From an uncultured Winogradskyella sp. (lineage in GTDB: Bacteria > Bacteroidota > Bacteroidia > Flavobacteriales > Flavobacteriaceae), in NCBI RefSeq assembly GCF_947495255.1, contig NZ_CANLYI010000011.1:1-64000 (forward strand): a stretch of DNA of 64,000 nucleotides, given 5' to 3'. The notes beneath the pieces were generated by a model, which was given only the letters and a program-made list of their open reading frames with translations, did not search any database and was not told where the DNA came from. This document shows, piece by piece, positions 1 through 9,620 of this stretch. Position 1 is the first letter of the stretch. Each line of letters opens with the position of its first letter. The position numbers and the translations under genes are program-made.

Positions 1-1
1 G

Positions 2-76
2 TTTACAGTAGAGTACGACGAACCAGGAACAGATATACGTAAAGAATTTAAAGCCCATTTTACCTTGAAACGATAA
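2..76 (+). CDS. C-terminal tail of a T9SS cargo protein (partial)
   Basis: Only the last 24 codons and the stop are in the window. The frame ends in HFTLKR-stop, the same ending as the 811-residue lectin at 19756-22191 (GHFTLKR), which carries a type B (gliding-motility-associated, CHU_C-like) sorting domain. The simplest reading is that a T9SS type B cargo gene begins outside the window. A strong terminator follows within 30 bp. The assignment rests on this short tail only. Confidence 0.6.
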   Translation, partial: FTVEYDEPGTDIRKEFKAHFTLKR

Positions 77-93
77 GTGTAAAATCTCATTAT

Positions 94-130
94 AAAAAAA
101 GCCTAAACAATATGTTTAGGCTTTTTTTTT
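94..130 (+). terminator. Rho-independent terminator of the partial cargo gene
   Basis: An 8-bp perfect stem, GCCTAAAC (101-108) with GTTTAGGC (114-121), has a 5-nt loop and is followed by a run of nine T. An A run on the 5' side means it could also work on the other strand. Confidence 0.85.
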
Positions 131-397
131 ATATCTATCAATTGTTATAGAGTTATAATAGATTTGTCCTGAGCAGGAATATAATAGGTATAATGAATTA
201 AAATGATTAAGATTGGGTGTTGTTTTATAGCAGTATATTAAAATTAAATACTTCGAAATAATGGTTAAATTTTAAAAGCTGTTTAATAGCATTATATATC
301 TATTTAATGCATGGTGGTGTCATGCTTAAATGAATTTCATCAATAATATAAGAAAAGGAATTAAAACAAATATTAATTTAAACTATATAAAATAAAA
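131..397. other. AT-rich intergenic stretch, nothing recognised
   Basis: Between the two terminators that close the flanking convergent genes there is about 270 bp of very AT-rich sequence. I see no ORF with coding character, RNA gene or repeat. A short palindrome, TCCTGAGCAGGA (about 167-178), is the only local structure. Confidence 0.5.
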
Positions 398-427
398 AAA
401 ACCAGAGAACATATGTCCTCTGGTTGT
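391..427 (-). terminator. Terminator of the FadL-type porin gene
   Basis: Stem AACCAGAG (400-407) with CTCTGGTT (418-425), extended by an ACAT/ATGT pairing in the loop. Read on the minus strand it is followed by a T run (A7 on the plus strand at about 394-400). It lies 25 bp beyond the stop of the gene ending at 450. Confidence 0.8.
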
Positions 428-449
428 AGTTTAATGTTTTTAAACTTAC

Positions 450-1976
450 TTAGATATCAAATCCAAGGGTTAGTATAAAATCTGAATATTTTGATTGTAC
501 AGAAGCTGTATCAGTTAAACCAACGTTATAAAGTTGGTGATTAATATCTCGTTGTGATTGGCTATAGGCTAAATCTAAATTGAAATTACCAAAGTTGTAT
601 CCTAAACCAAATGAATAGCCATCTAAATCGCCATAGAAATCATTATTTTTATATGGGCTTTCCTCAAAATGGTAACCGCCTCTAAAGCTAACTTGCTTAT
701 AACGGTATTCTCCTCCTAATTTATAAGATGCTGAAGAAGTTAATTCATTACTAATTTGATTGTTTAAACTAGAGAAAAATACGTCAGTCGTAGGTTTAAA
801 TTTTGAATTGGTATAATCTTTTACCGAATAGTCAAAACTTATCAATCCATTTTTGCCAAATATATAGGCAATACTACCGGTTACTTTGCCAGGAGTTTGT
901 AATTTGTATTCTTCATAAATATTAGTGATGCTACTAATGTAATTTATTTCTGGGTCTGCGTTATTAGAATTAATACCTTGCGTTAATTCATCACTTATTC
1001 TGTACCATGTTGGTGAATTATAAGAAAGACCAACTCGAAAATCATTAGTGATTTTCGCAATTGTACCAAGTTGAAAAGAAAAACCGCTTCCTGTTGTTAA
1101 TAATAGATTCTCAAAGCCAATATTATTTACTACAGAGCCACTATTAGTATTTGTTTCACGTAATCGTGTGAATTTTTCATAGTTAATAAAGTGACTGTTC
1201 AAATTAATACCAAAAAATAGCTTGTCATCATAATCTGCTGCAAAATTGAATGCCAATTTACCATTGTAACCGTTTGATGCATATAGGTAATTTTGATTAA
1301 AATTTCCGGATGCTACGTTTGATATATAGTTTGTTTCATCATCATTTGTGTCATCATCTAAATTTTCAGGGTCTAAAATTCCAGACCAATATCCTAAAAA
1401 TGCTTGTTGAATTGAATATCCGTTTTGTAGAGACCCAATATCAGCATAAGCATCTTCTATATTTTCTCCAGGAAAAAGCTTTAAAGTACTAAATTGAATA
1501 TCACTATTATTTGCGTATGTCAAAAAATAACTATCTATCGAATTTGTATTCGTTCCATTTGCAACCCATTCATCATCAAAATCTGCCGAACGATCGTATG
1601 CAATACTCAATGAGAATTTTTTCCATTTGGAATTAGAATTTACATTTTTAAAAACAAAAGCAGCGCCTAATTGATTTAAGTCAACATTTGAATTTGAAGA
1701 TGAATTTTGTCCATTGAAATAGGTAATATCATTTTTTTTATTGAATAAACCTAAAGACAAAGAAGCTTCACTGTTATTAAAAATTGCAGAACTAGCAGGA
1801 TTAATATTAATACTAGAAAGGTCTCCTCCTAAGGCACCAAATGCACCACTCATAGCTCTAAAGCGAGCAGTACCTTGTATTTCGTCCATAGAATATCTTA
1901 CTGCGTCAGTAATGTCTTGCGCTAAAATATAGGACGAGCTCAACAAGCCTATGCTTAACATAAGTAATTTTTTCAT
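450..1976 (-). CDS. OmpP1/FadL/TodX-family outer-membrane transporter
   Basis: 508 residues. A signal peptide (about 1-19, cut before Gln20) is followed by the family's N-terminal pattern: Gly-rich FGALGGD and an NPA motif near residue 59. The rest alternates like a long beta-barrel and ends in an aromatic/hydrophobic strand (LTLGFDI). FadL-family proteins let long-chain fatty acids or other hydrophobic compounds cross the outer membrane; the substrate here is unknown. It has its own terminator. The next gene (2012-3022) lies 35 bp upstream on the same strand, so the two may be co-transcribed. Confidence 0.85.
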   Translation of the reverse strand: MKKLLMLSIGLLSSSYILAQDITDAVRYSMDEIQGTARFRAMSGAFGALGGDLSSININPASSAIFNNSEASLSLGLFNKKNDITYFNGQNSSSNSNVDLNQLGAAFVFKNVNSNSKWKKFSLSIAYDRSADFDDEWVANGTNTNSIDSYFLTYANNSDIQFSTLKLFPGENIEDAYADIGSLQNGYSIQQAFLGYWSGILDPENLDDDTNDDETNYISNVASGNFNQNYLYASNGYNGKLAFNFAADYDDKLFFGINLNSHFINYEKFTRLRETNTNSGSVVNNIGFENLLLTTGSGFSFQLGTIAKITNDFRVGLSYNSPTWYRISDELTQGINSNNADPEINYISSITNIYEEYKLQTPGKVTGSIAYIFGKNGLISFDYSVKDYTNSKFKPTTDVFFSSLNNQISNELTSSASYKLGGEYRYKQVSFRGGYHFEESPYKNNDFYGDLDGYSFGLGYNFGNFNLDLAYSQSQRDINHQLYNVGLTDTASVQSKYSDFILTLGFDI

Positions 1977-2011
1977 AATAAATTTTTTAAAATTTGCAAT
2001 TTAAGTTAAGT

Positions 2012-3022
2012 CTATCCTCTTCCTCTTCTGCTACTACTAGAAGAACTACTGCGAGATGAACTACCACTGCTAGATCGTGAACTTGATGATGATCTTGTAC
2101 TACTTGACGAAGAACTACTTCTTGATGATCTTGTTGTACCTGATGATCTACTAGTTCTAGAAGGTGATGTTGATCTTGAAGATCTTGTATTAGGTTGTGA
2201 TGTTCTAGTACTTGTTCTTGTCGATCTAGTACTAGGTCTTACAGTTCTTGATGTGCCAACTGATCTTGTAGGATTTGAACTCCTTACACCTGTATTTCTA
2301 GTTCTGCTTGTTGTAGCAGAGTTAGATAATCTTCTTGTAGAATAATTTCTATTAGATAATGCAGAATTACTTCTTCTGCTTAAATTGTTGTTGTATAATA
2401 ATCCTCTTCTAGAGTGGCTATAGGCATATCTATTTCGATTACCGTAGTATTCATTGTGATATCCCCAATTATTGTAACCGTATCCGTAGCCATAATTCCA
2501 TGGTGAGTTAAATCCATAACCGTAATATCCTCCATAAGCCCAATTGTTGTTCCATCCCCAACGATTCCATCTCCATGGGTTTCCCCAGTCATAATATCCA
2601 TATCCAAATCCTCCATTCCACATCCAAGGATTATTATAGCCATACCAACCATTGTCGATATAATTAATAGTAACAGAATTACTGTTTTGTCCCCATCCAC
2701 CATAAGGCATTTGCTGCTCTAAAGTGTCTTGGGCAGTTTCAACGTAGTTACCTTCATAAGAGTCAATATCTGTAAATATTTCGCTTTCTTCACTTATAGC
2801 ATCCATTTCTGCTGAATTTTCAGCAAAATAATTTTTATAGTAATTAGAGTTATTAGTAGATGTACTTACAACAGTTTCTTCAGGTTCATTTTCTTCATTA
2901 GAATAGATGCCGTCATTGTCATAACCTGCATATTGAAACGAACCACAAGAAGTTAGCATTGTAACTAAACCGAGTACAACAATAAGAGGTAATTTTTCGA
3001 GTGTAGTAGTTTTGGTTTGCAT
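2012..3022 (-). CDS. Lipoprotein with aromatic-Asn-Gly core and Ser/Arg-rich tail
   Basis: 336 residues. The N-terminus has a lipobox ending LTSC with the lipidated Cys at 26. Residues about 110-200 are extremely rich in Tyr, Trp, Asn and Gly (many YGY, WGW and NW pairs). Residues about 205-336 are almost only Ser, Arg and Thr, ending RRGRG. No enzyme motif is visible. The composition suggests a disordered, strongly basic surface region that could bind polyanions such as DNA, LPS or polysaccharide; that is inference. I recall similar proteins beside proS in flavobacteria, sometimes misnamed vitellogenin-like. Function unknown. Confidence 0.7.
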   Translation of the reverse strand: MQTKTTTLEKLPLIVVLGLVTMLTSCGSFQYAGYDNDGIYSNEENEPEETVVSTSTNNSNYYKNYFAENSAEMDAISEESEIFTDIDSYEGNYVETAQDTLEQQMPYGGWGQNSNSVTINYIDNGWYGYNNPWMWNGGFGYGYYDWGNPWRWNRWGWNNNWAYGGYYGYGFNSPWNYGYGYGYNNWGYHNEYYGNRNRYAYSHSRRGLLYNNNLSRRSNSALSNRNYSTRRLSNSATTSRTRNTGVRSSNPTRSVGTSRTVRPSTRSTRTSTRTSQPNTRSSRSTSPSRTSRSSGTTRSSRSSSSSSSTRSSSSSRSSSGSSSRSSSSSSSRRGRG

Positions 3023-3122
3023 ATCTTTTTTATTTAATTGTTGAACAATGTAAAAATAGTTAGTTTTGCTGAACTATTTTAATATTTAACATAAGCGCAA
3101 TATTTGTGCCAAAACACTAAAA

Positions 3123-4601
3123 ATGAGTAAAAATCTTACTAGTAGAGCCGAAGATTATTCAAAATGGTACAACGAACTGGTTGTAAAAGCAGATTTAGCT
3201 GAAAATTCAGCCGTTAGAGGTTGTATGGTTATTAAACCATATGGTTATGCTATTTGGGAAAAAATGCAAGCTGAATTGGATCGAATGTTTAAAGAAACAG
3301 GACATCAAAATGCATATTTCCCATTATTTGTTCCTAAAAGTTTGTTTGAAGCAGAGGAGAAGAATGCAGAGGGTTTTGCAAAAGAATGTGCAGTTGTTAC
3401 ACATTACAGATTACAAAATGACCCAGATAACGAAGGTAAATTAAGAGTTGATCCTGAAGCAAAATTAGAAGAAGAACTTATAGTAAGACCTACAAGTGAA
3501 GCAATAATTTGGAATACTTATAGAGGGTGGATTCAAAGTTATAGAGATTTACCAATTCTAATTAATCAATGGGCAAACGTTGTACGTTGGGAAATGCGAA
3601 CACGACTATTTTTACGTACAGCCGAATTCTTATGGCAAGAAGGGCACACGGCACATGCAACAAAAGCAGAAGCATTAGTGGAGGCAGAACAAATGAATAA
3701 TGTTTATGCTGAGTTTGCTGAGAACTTTATGGCTATTCCTGTTATTCAAGGTGTGAAAACTGAAAGTGAACGTTTTGCCGGTGCAGTAGAAACTTATTGT
3801 ATAGAAGCATTAATGCAAGACGGAAAAGCTTTACAAGCAGGTACTTCTCACTTTTTAGGTCAGAATTTTGCTAAAGCGTTCGATGTTAAGTTTACCAACA
3901 ATGAAGGAAAGCTAGATTATGTTTGGGCAACTTCTTGGGGTGTTTCTACACGTTTAATGGGAGCTTTGATAATGACGCATAGTGATGATAAAGGTTTGGT
4001 ATTACCACCTAATTTAGCGCCATCGCAGGTCGTAATTGTTCCTATATATAAGAATGATGAACAATTTGATGCTATTACAGAAAAAGCAGAAGGAATTATA
4101 AAAGATTTAAAAGATCTAGGAGTAAGCTGTAAATTTGATAAAAGAACAACCCATAGACCAGGTGCAAAATTTGCGCAGCATGAATTGCAAGGGGTACCAT
4201 TAAGAATTGCTATAGGACCAAAAGATATAGAAAATAATACTATTGAACTAGCACGAAGAGATACTTTGACCAAAGAAATTGTGCAAATGGGTGGACTTGC
4301 TCATACAATAAAAGATTTGTTAGAGGTTATTCAAGATGAGTTATATAATAAAGCTCTAAATTATAGAGATGAACACATAACTAAGGTTGATGATTTTGAA
4401 ACTTTCAAAAAAGTTTTAGAAAATAAAACAGGATTTATTTCTGCGCATTGGGATGGTACTTCTGAGTCTGAACAAAAGATAAAAGAGCTCACAAAGGCAA
4501 CTATACGTTGCATTCCTTTAGATAATGAATTGGAAGAAGGTGTATGCGTTTATAGTGGTGAACCATCAACTCAACGTGTACTTTTTGCTAAGGCTTATTA
4601 A
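3123..4601 (+). CDS. proS: Prolyl-tRNA synthetase (archaeal/eukaryote-like form)
   Basis: 492 residues, the short ProRS form without the bacterial editing insertion. It charges tRNA-Pro with proline in the cytoplasm. Class II signatures are present: a PTSEA segment near 123-127, motif 2 around RWEMRTR...[10 protein letters not shown] (about 155-178), and a motif-3 region with GVSTRL. The C-terminal part holds an anticodon-binding domain (after about 295) and the extra C-terminal domain typical of this subgroup. The gene stands alone, divergent from the lipoprotein gene with a 100-bp gap. Confidence 0.95.
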   Translation: MSKNLTSRAEDYSKWYNELVVKADLAENSAVRGCMVIKPYGYAIWEKMQAELDRMFKETGHQNAYFPLFVPKSLFEAEEKNAEGFAKECAVVTHYRLQNDPDNEGKLRVDPEAKLEEELIVRPTSEAIIWNTYRGWIQSYRDLPILINQWANVVRWEMRTRLFLRTAEFLWQEGHTAHATKAEALVEAEQMNNVYAEFAENFMAIPVIQGVKTESERFAGAVETYCIEALMQDGKALQAGTSHFLGQNFAKAFDVKFTNNEGKLDYVWATSWGVSTRLMGALIMTHSDDKGLVLPPNLAPSQVVIVPIYKNDEQFDAITEKAEGIIKDLKDLGVSCKFDKRTTHRPGAKFAQHELQGVPLRIAIGPKDIENNTIELARRDTLTKEIVQMGGLAHTIKDLLEVIQDELYNKALNYRDEHITKVDDFETFKKVLENKTGFISAHWDGTSESEQKIKELTKATIRCIPLDNELEEGVCVYSGEPSTQRVLFAKAY

Positions 4602-4628
4602 TTTTTTTTAAAAAATTTTGGTTAGTTG

Positions 4629-4658
4629 TTGCAGAATTTAAAAATAGTTGTATTTTTG
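4629..4658 (+). promoter_or_regulatory. Bacteroidetes-type promoter of tRNA-Glu/rpsT
   Basis: TTG (4629-4631), 19-bp spacer, TATTTTTG (4651-4658). This fits the known Bacteroidetes -33/-7 consensus TTG-N19-TAnnTTTG. A start near 4664 would give a ~47-nt leader before the tRNA. Confidence 0.8.
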
Positions 4659-4710
4659 CATCCGCAATGGAAACGTTGTAGGTTCATTTAAATAATATAA
4701 TAACCAAAAT

Positions 4711-4782
4711 GGCCCGTTCGTCTATCGGCTAGGACGCATGGTTTTCATCCATGTAAGAGGGGTTCGATTCCCCTACGGGCTA
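4711..4782 (+). tRNA. tRNA-Glu (anticodon TTC)
   Basis: A full cloverleaf of 72 nt can be drawn: acceptor stem GGCCCGT/ACGGGCT (first pair G-T), D arm with GGCTAGG, anticodon stem CATGG/CCATG around TTTTCAT (TTC at 4744-4746), four-base variable loop, T arm AGGGG-TTCGATT-CCCCT, and discriminator A at 4782. CCA is not encoded. It is followed 25 bp later by rpsT, probably in the same transcript. Confidence 0.95.
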
Positions 4783-4807
4783 CAATTTTAATAAGAAGAG
4801 AAATATA

Positions 4808-5059
4808 ATGGCAAATCATAAGTCAGCTTTAAAAAGAATTAGAAGTAACGAAAAAAGACGTGTACTTAACAAGTATCATCATAAAACGACTCGTAACGCT
4901 ATTAAGAAGTTACGTGAAATTACTGATGCTGCAGAGGCACAAAAAATGTTACCGTCAGTTATTAGTATGGTCGATAAGTTAGCTAAGAAGAATGTGATTC
5001 ATTCTAACAAGGCCGGTAACTTAAAGTCTCAGTTAACTAAGTACGTATCTGCAATGTAA
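4808..5059 (+). CDS. rpsT: 30S ribosomal protein S20
   Basis: 83 residues, very Lys/Arg-rich, starting [12 protein letters not shown], the standard bS20 N-terminus, with the [10 protein letters not shown] segment near the C-terminus. It binds 16S rRNA in the small subunit. It lies just behind tRNA-Glu with a good terminator after it, so tRNA and rpsT look like one unit. Confidence 0.97.
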   Translation: MANHKSALKRIRSNEKRRVLNKYHHKTTRNAIKKLREITDAAEAQKMLPSVISMVDKLAKKNVIHSNKAGNLKSQLTKYVSAM

Positions 5060-5083
5060 TTGTAGTTAATACTAAGATAATTA

Positions 5084-5115
5084 AAAGTCTTTCCTTTTTG
5101 GAAAGACTTTTTTTG
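5084..5115 (+). terminator. Terminator of the tRNA-Glu/rpsT unit
   Basis: 11-bp perfect stem AAAGTCTTTCC (5084-5094) / GGAAAGACTTT (5100-5110), loop TTTTT, then further T residues. Confidence 0.9.
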
Positions 5116-5311
5116 TTTTAGACCTTATTTTATTCTTAACAAAAAAGACTAATAAGAGTTTTAATGCATTGCAATAAATTATCGGATAACGTTCGTTGTA
5201 TGTGTACTAGGTATTTAATTAGATTAAACTAGCTGAATCTTTACATGTGTGGTTTACAATACAATGTTTACTACTTATCAAGACTTTTTAAAAATGTCAT
5301 TAAATTAATAT

Positions 5312-5319
5312 TACCTTTG
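5312..5319 (+). promoter_or_regulatory. -7 element of the era promoter
   Basis: TACCTTTG matches TAnnTTTG and ends 16 bp before the era ATG. No clear TTG is seen 19 bp upstream, so only the -7 half is supported. The stretch before it, back to 5116, holds nothing else I recognise. Confidence 0.5.
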
Positions 5320-5335
5320 CAGTAAATTTTTAACA

Positions 5336-6217
5336 ATGCACAAAGCAGGTTTTGTAAATATTATAGGAAATCCTAATGTTGGGAAGTCTACACTTATGAA
5401 TGCGTTTATTGGTGAAAAACTCTCCATCATCACATCTAAAGCTCAAACAACTAGACACAGAATTTTAGGGATTGTAAATGGTGAAGATTTTCAGGTTATT
5501 CTGAGTGATACACCTGGAATTATAAAACCAGCATACGAGCTTCAATCGTCAATGATGGATTTTGTAAAGTCTGCTTTCGATGATGCTGACGTACTAATTT
5601 ACATGGTAGAAATAGGAGAGAAGGAACTTAAAGATGAAGCTTTCTTTAATAAAATCACCAATTCTAAAATACCTGTTTTATTATTGTTGAATAAAATTGA
5701 TAACTCTAATCAAGAGCAACTAGAAGAGCAAGCTGAGTTATGGCAACAAAAAGTGCCTAATGCCGAGTTTTTTCCTATTTCTGCATTACAAGGGTTCAAT
5801 GTTCAGAATGTATTTGATAGAATTATTGAGTTGCTTCCTGATTCTCCTGCTTATTATCCAAAGGATCAATTAACTGATAAACCAGAGCGTTTTTTTGTAA
5901 ATGAAGCTATAAGAGAGAAAATCTTAATGCATTACAAGAAAGAGATTCCTTATGCTGTAGAAGTGGATACTGAGGAGTTTTTTGAAGAAGATGATATTAT
6001 TAGGATGCGTTCAGTTATTATGGTAGAGCGTGAGACTCAAAAAGGAATTATTATTGGTCATAAAGGTTCTGCACTAAAACGAGTGGGAGTAGAAGCACGT
6101 AAGGATTTAGAAAAATTCTTTGGCAAACAAGTACACCTAGAACTATATGTTAAGGTAAACAAAAATTGGAGAAGTAATCAGAAGCAGTTGAAGCGTTTTG
6201 GGTACAATCAAAAATAG
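5336..6217 (+). CDS. era: GTPase Era
   Basis: 293 residues. Era binds the 3' end of 16S rRNA and helps 30S maturation. G1 motif GNPNVGKST at 11-19, G3 DTPG at 58-61, G4 NKID near 118. The C-terminal KH domain carries IIGHKGSALKRVG and the region LELYVKVNKNWR. Length and order are normal for Era. The gene converges on the membrane protein gene at 6259. Confidence 0.97.
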   Translation: MHKAGFVNIIGNPNVGKSTLMNAFIGEKLSIITSKAQTTRHRILGIVNGEDFQVILSDTPGIIKPAYELQSSMMDFVKSAFDDADVLIYMVEIGEKELKDEAFFNKITNSKIPVLLLLNKIDNSNQEQLEEQAELWQQKVPNAEFFPISALQGFNVQNVFDRIIELLPDSPAYYPKDQLTDKPERFFVNEAIREKILMHYKKEIPYAVEVDTEEFFEEDDIIRMRSVIMVERETQKGIIIGHKGSALKRVGVEARKDLEKFFGKQVHLELYVKVNKNWRSNQKQLKRFGYNQK

Positions 6218-6258
6218 ATTTTATTTTTCTCTTGTCTAATTACCATAAAGACTTCTAA

Positions 6259-6762
6259 TTAAACACGATGAGCCTTTAAGATAGTATTCATAAAGTCATT
6301 TAACTGATGCATTTCTTGCATTCCTTTAGATCGACCAATTCGGCCAGCAAAATACAAAACGAACCAAATTATAATCATTAGAAAGGTTAAAAATAACTGA
6401 ATAGTATAATTATTATTTAAGGTTATATTGGTATATGTCCAAATTCCGAATCCGAAAAATAGACCTGCCACTATAAAATGTAAAAACATAAATAGTGTCC
6501 ATACGGTTGGATTTGGCCCAAATAAGCCATTAACTATGGCTTTGTTTTCGCCATCTTCATTAATCTCTAAATGTAACTGTGGTGACCAGAAGTGTTGGTC
6601 TTTTTTAGGGAACTTAATAAATACATGATCATCAATTCTACTTAAAACGAAGTCTGTTTGGGTTGTTTTAAACTGTTCAAACTCTTTTAAAATTGTTTCA
6701 TTACTTTGTTGCACTTCAAATTTAAAGCGTGGTCTTAGAACAATTTTATTTGAAAGCGTCAT
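6259..6762 (-). CDS. Small membrane protein with two TM helices, function unknown
   Basis: 167 residues. The N-terminal ~85 residues are soluble and end with a GPNPTVWTLF segment. Two hydrophobic helices follow (about 88-110 and 118-140), then a short charged tail. I recognise no family. It starts 20 bp behind the OmpA-type gene on the same strand and so is probably the last gene of the adhesin operon, though a functional tie to T9SS is not shown by sequence. Confidence 0.7.
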   Translation of the reverse strand: MTLSNKIVLRPRFKFEVQQSNETILKEFEQFKTTQTDFVLSRIDDHVFIKFPKKDQHFWSPQLHLEINEDGENKAIVNGLFGPNPTVWTLFMFLHFIVAGLFFGFGIWTYTNITLNNNYTIQLFLTFLMIIIWFVLYFAGRIGRSKGMQEMHQLNDFMNTILKAHRV

Positions 6763-6782
6763 AATAATTAATGACTTAGAAT

Positions 6783-8666
6783 TTATTTTAAAATAAGGAA
6801 CTCAACACGTCTGTTAATAGAATGTTCTGTTTCTGTACAATTATCTCCACAAGGAACCAATGGTTTAGTTTCTCCGTATCCAATTGATGTTAGACGCTCT
6901 CTAGTTATACCATTTTGTACAAGGTACTCTAATGCCGATTTAGCACGTTTGTCTGATAGGTCTAAGTTAAAGTCAAAACTTGCTCTAGAATCTGTATGTG
7001 CTCCAAGTTGAATTTCCATTCTAGGATATTTAACTAGTAAGGCTACTAAGACATCTAGAGTATTTGCTGCCTGGGGTTTTATATCCCATTTCGCAAAATC
7101 GAAATATATATTTTCTAACTGAATAAATGTGTTACCAAAATCATCATCTGTGACAATGTCTTCAGCATCTTTATATGACTCTATTTCGAGCTCAATATTA
7201 AATTCAATGTTTCCTTTGTCATTGGTATCAAAATACTCTAATTGAGGAATGTATTTAGGTTGAAATCCTTCAACCGAGTAATGTTGATTTGGTAAAGTTG
7301 AAAGTTTATATTTTCCATCTGCACCTACAATTTGTTCAGCTACAACATTTCCATCTTTGTCAAACAATGTCACAGTTGTATTCGGTAAAATCTCGCCAGT
7401 TACTTTATCGGTAACTAAACCTTCGATAAAGTATTTTCTATCTGTGTCTATTCTTTTAAAAGTATAAATATTATCTAGTCCAGATCGATTAGATGACAAA
7501 TAACCTGTATTAATTGAATCTATCACAACAAATGCGAAATCATCTTTTTCGCTGTTAATAGATTCGCCTAAATTAAGTGCATCTAAATATTTATCATTAC
7601 TCATGGAACTAGAAAACAAATCTAAACCTCCAAAACCATGTTTTCCATTCGAAGCAAAATAAAGTGTACTATCCTTTGCAATAAACGGGAACTGCTCACG
7701 TCTTACAGTGTTTATATTAGCTCCTACGTTTATAGGTTCACTAAAAGAATTCGGTCCTAAAATATCTACGTAGAATATATCAAATGATCCTAGTGAATTT
7801 GGCATGTCACTTGAAAAATATAAACGTGTTTCATCATTGTTTAAAGCAGGATGCATGGTAGAATATTCATTGCTCGAAAAAGAAACAGGTTCAATATGTT
7901 TCCATTCATCATCAACAAATTCAGCTTTAAATATACTTACAACTGCAATTTTAGTAGAATCTAAATCAATTCGTTTTTTTAGATTCCTTGAGAAATACAT
8001 CGTTTTACCATCCTCAGTAAATACAGCATTACTCTCGTGTTGTTTAACGGTGTTTATTTTTTTACCTAAAGGTTGAATACTATCTAAAGTAATGGTGTCA
8101 CCAATAGTAACTTTAGCTTCATATAAATCCAAATAAGGTTTACCATTCCATTGGTAATTTGGGTTTTTAATATTCTTTGTAGAAGCAAAAACAATTTTGT
8201 CTCCTTTAAGACCAACTCCAAAACTAGATCCACCAACGTCTGAAGTGAGGTTGTATAATTCGTACTCATACGGTATTATACGTTTTAGTAAAGATTTAAA
8301 ATTTCTAGTATCGAATGGATTATCTAAATAGTTGGTTGTAATTTCATCAGCTTCTTCATATTTTTTAATTCCTTTTAAAACATCAAAATATTTAAAGTAG
8401 AAGTCTTCTGATAAATCTGCGCTGTCTTTTAAATCGTAAACTTGTTTGTAAGCCTTGTAAGCTTTATCAAATTCTGTATTGTAGTAATAGCAATCCCCTA
8501 ACTTTTCTAAATTAGAAGCTGTCTTAGGGAGACTAGCAAATATTTCAGCTGCATCTACGTAAGCTCTATTTTCAAACAAGGCATCTGCTTTGCTCTTGGA
8601 TTGAGAAAAGCAAAAAGTACCAAGTGTTAAGGTCGCAATTAGAATATATAGTTTAAACGTTTTCAT
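6783..8666 (-). CDS. OmpA-family protein with TPR, PD40 propeller and Cna-like domains
   Basis: 627 residues. Signal peptide to about 21; TPR-like helices (about 25-130); PD40/WD40-like beta-propeller repeats with YFSS/YFAS motifs (about 190-400); a carboxypeptidase-regulatory-like beta sandwich (about 410-495); and an OmpA domain (about 512-627) with HTDSR...SDKRAKS, the peptidoglycan-binding signature. Such proteins follow PorP/SprF genes in flavobacterial T9SS cargo operons and probably anchor the assembly to the cell wall. Only 10 bp separate it from the PorP/SprF gene upstream. Function is inferred from family and context. Confidence 0.85.
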   Translation of the reverse strand: MKTFKLYILIATLTLGTFCFSQSKSKADALFENRAYVDAAEIFASLPKTASNLEKLGDCYYYNTEFDKAYKAYKQVYDLKDSADLSEDFYFKYFDVLKGIKKYEEADEITTNYLDNPFDTRNFKSLLKRIIPYEYELYNLTSDVGGSSFGVGLKGDKIVFASTKNIKNPNYQWNGKPYLDLYEAKVTIGDTITLDSIQPLGKKINTVKQHESNAVFTEDGKTMYFSRNLKKRIDLDSTKIAVVSIFKAEFVDDEWKHIEPVSFSSNEYSTMHPALNNDETRLYFSSDMPNSLGSFDIFYVDILGPNSFSEPINVGANINTVRREQFPFIAKDSTLYFASNGKHGFGGLDLFSSSMSNDKYLDALNLGESINSEKDDFAFVVIDSINTGYLSSNRSGLDNIYTFKRIDTDRKYFIEGLVTDKVTGEILPNTTVTLFDKDGNVVAEQIVGADGKYKLSTLPNQHYSVEGFQPKYIPQLEYFDTNDKGNIEFNIELEIESYKDAEDIVTDDDFGNTFIQLENIYFDFAKWDIKPQAANTLDVLVALLVKYPRMEIQLGAHTDSRASFDFNLDLSDKRAKSALEYLVQNGITRERLTSIGYGETKPLVPCGDNCTETEHSINRRVEFLILK

Positions 8667-8676
8667 TTGTTATTAA

Positions 8677-9615
8677 TTAGAAAAATCTTGGAGATTTATC
8701 GTAGCCTTTACCGAGTTTACCAATATTAAATAATAAAAATATTTCGTGTGAACCAGAATTAAATCGACCTAAATTAGATAAGGTATGGTCGTATGCATAA
8801 CCTATTCGCATAGCATTTGACATTTTAAAATTCATCATTCCATTTATTGAATCTTCAAAACGATAGCCTACACCAAATTCCACTTTATCATATACTAAAA
8901 CATTTGCTGTTAAATCTACAGATAACTGCGCTCCGTTTACATACTTAGTCATAAAGGCAGGTTTAAATTTATAGTTCTCACCAATATCTAGAACATATCC
9001 ACCAGTAAAAAATACGTGCACTTTATCTACACCTTGTGTCACCACACCACTATCTTCTTGTAAATATTTTGTTTCTAATAAATTTGGTGCTGATAATCCT
9101 AAATAATAATGTTCTGAGAAAAAGAATACACCAGCTCCAATATTTGGCAATGTTTGATTAATATTTTCCTCAAAAGCAGAATCGGGTAAAGGGTCGGAAT
9201 AAACAAATCCATCAAAATTAGTACTGAAAAATGTTGCACCTGCTTTAATACCGAAAGACAGTCTATTTGTTTGACCAATCGGAAGTACATATGCAATATC
9301 TGCATATGCATTAGTTTGTTTTACGACATCACCAATTTCATCATGAACGAAAGATATTCCCCCTTCTAATCTATCCGCAATTACGGAGTGTGCAAATAAG
9401 GTTCCTGTTGTAGGTCCACCAATAGATCTGGCCCATTGTGTTCTGTATAGGACTCCTAAATTCATAACAGACTCATCATCGGTAGCATAAGCAGGATTTA
9501 ATACACTCATGTTATACATGTATTGTGTGTACTGAGGGTCTTGCTGAGCATGTGAAAATACCCCTAAAAATAAGGTTAAAATCGTAATACTATATGTTGT
9601 TATTTTACTAATCAT
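8677..9615 (-). CDS. PorP/SprF-family T9SS outer-membrane protein
   Basis: 312 residues. Signal peptide to about 23 (FSHA), then the family signature DPQYTQYMYNMSVLNPAY and a beta-barrel-like body ending KGYDKSPRFF. In Flavobacterium johnsoniae SprF is needed for surface delivery of the adhesin SprB, and similar proteins pair with individual type B cargo. Here the gene begins 5 bp after the stop of the 2048-residue type B repeat protein, which is very likely its dedicated cargo. Confidence 0.92.
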   Translation of the reverse strand: MISKITTYSITILTLFLGVFSHAQQDPQYTQYMYNMSVLNPAYATDDESVMNLGVLYRTQWARSIGGPTTGTLFAHSVIADRLEGGISFVHDEIGDVVKQTNAYADIAYVLPIGQTNRLSFGIKAGATFFSTNFDGFVYSDPLPDSAFEENINQTLPNIGAGVFFFSEHYYLGLSAPNLLETKYLQEDSGVVTQGVDKVHVFFTGGYVLDIGENYKFKPAFMTKYVNGAQLSVDLTANVLVYDKVEFGVGYRFEDSINGMMNFKMSNAMRIGYAYDHTLSNLGRFNSGSHEIFLLFNIGKLGKGYDKSPRFF

Positions 9616-9620
9616 TATAA

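Noticed and set aside
2380..2703. 107-codon minus-strand ORF inside the lipoprotein gene
   Set aside because: Same strand, other frame, low-complexity Met/Ile/Gly/Asp output from the aromatic repeat region; no start context or family.
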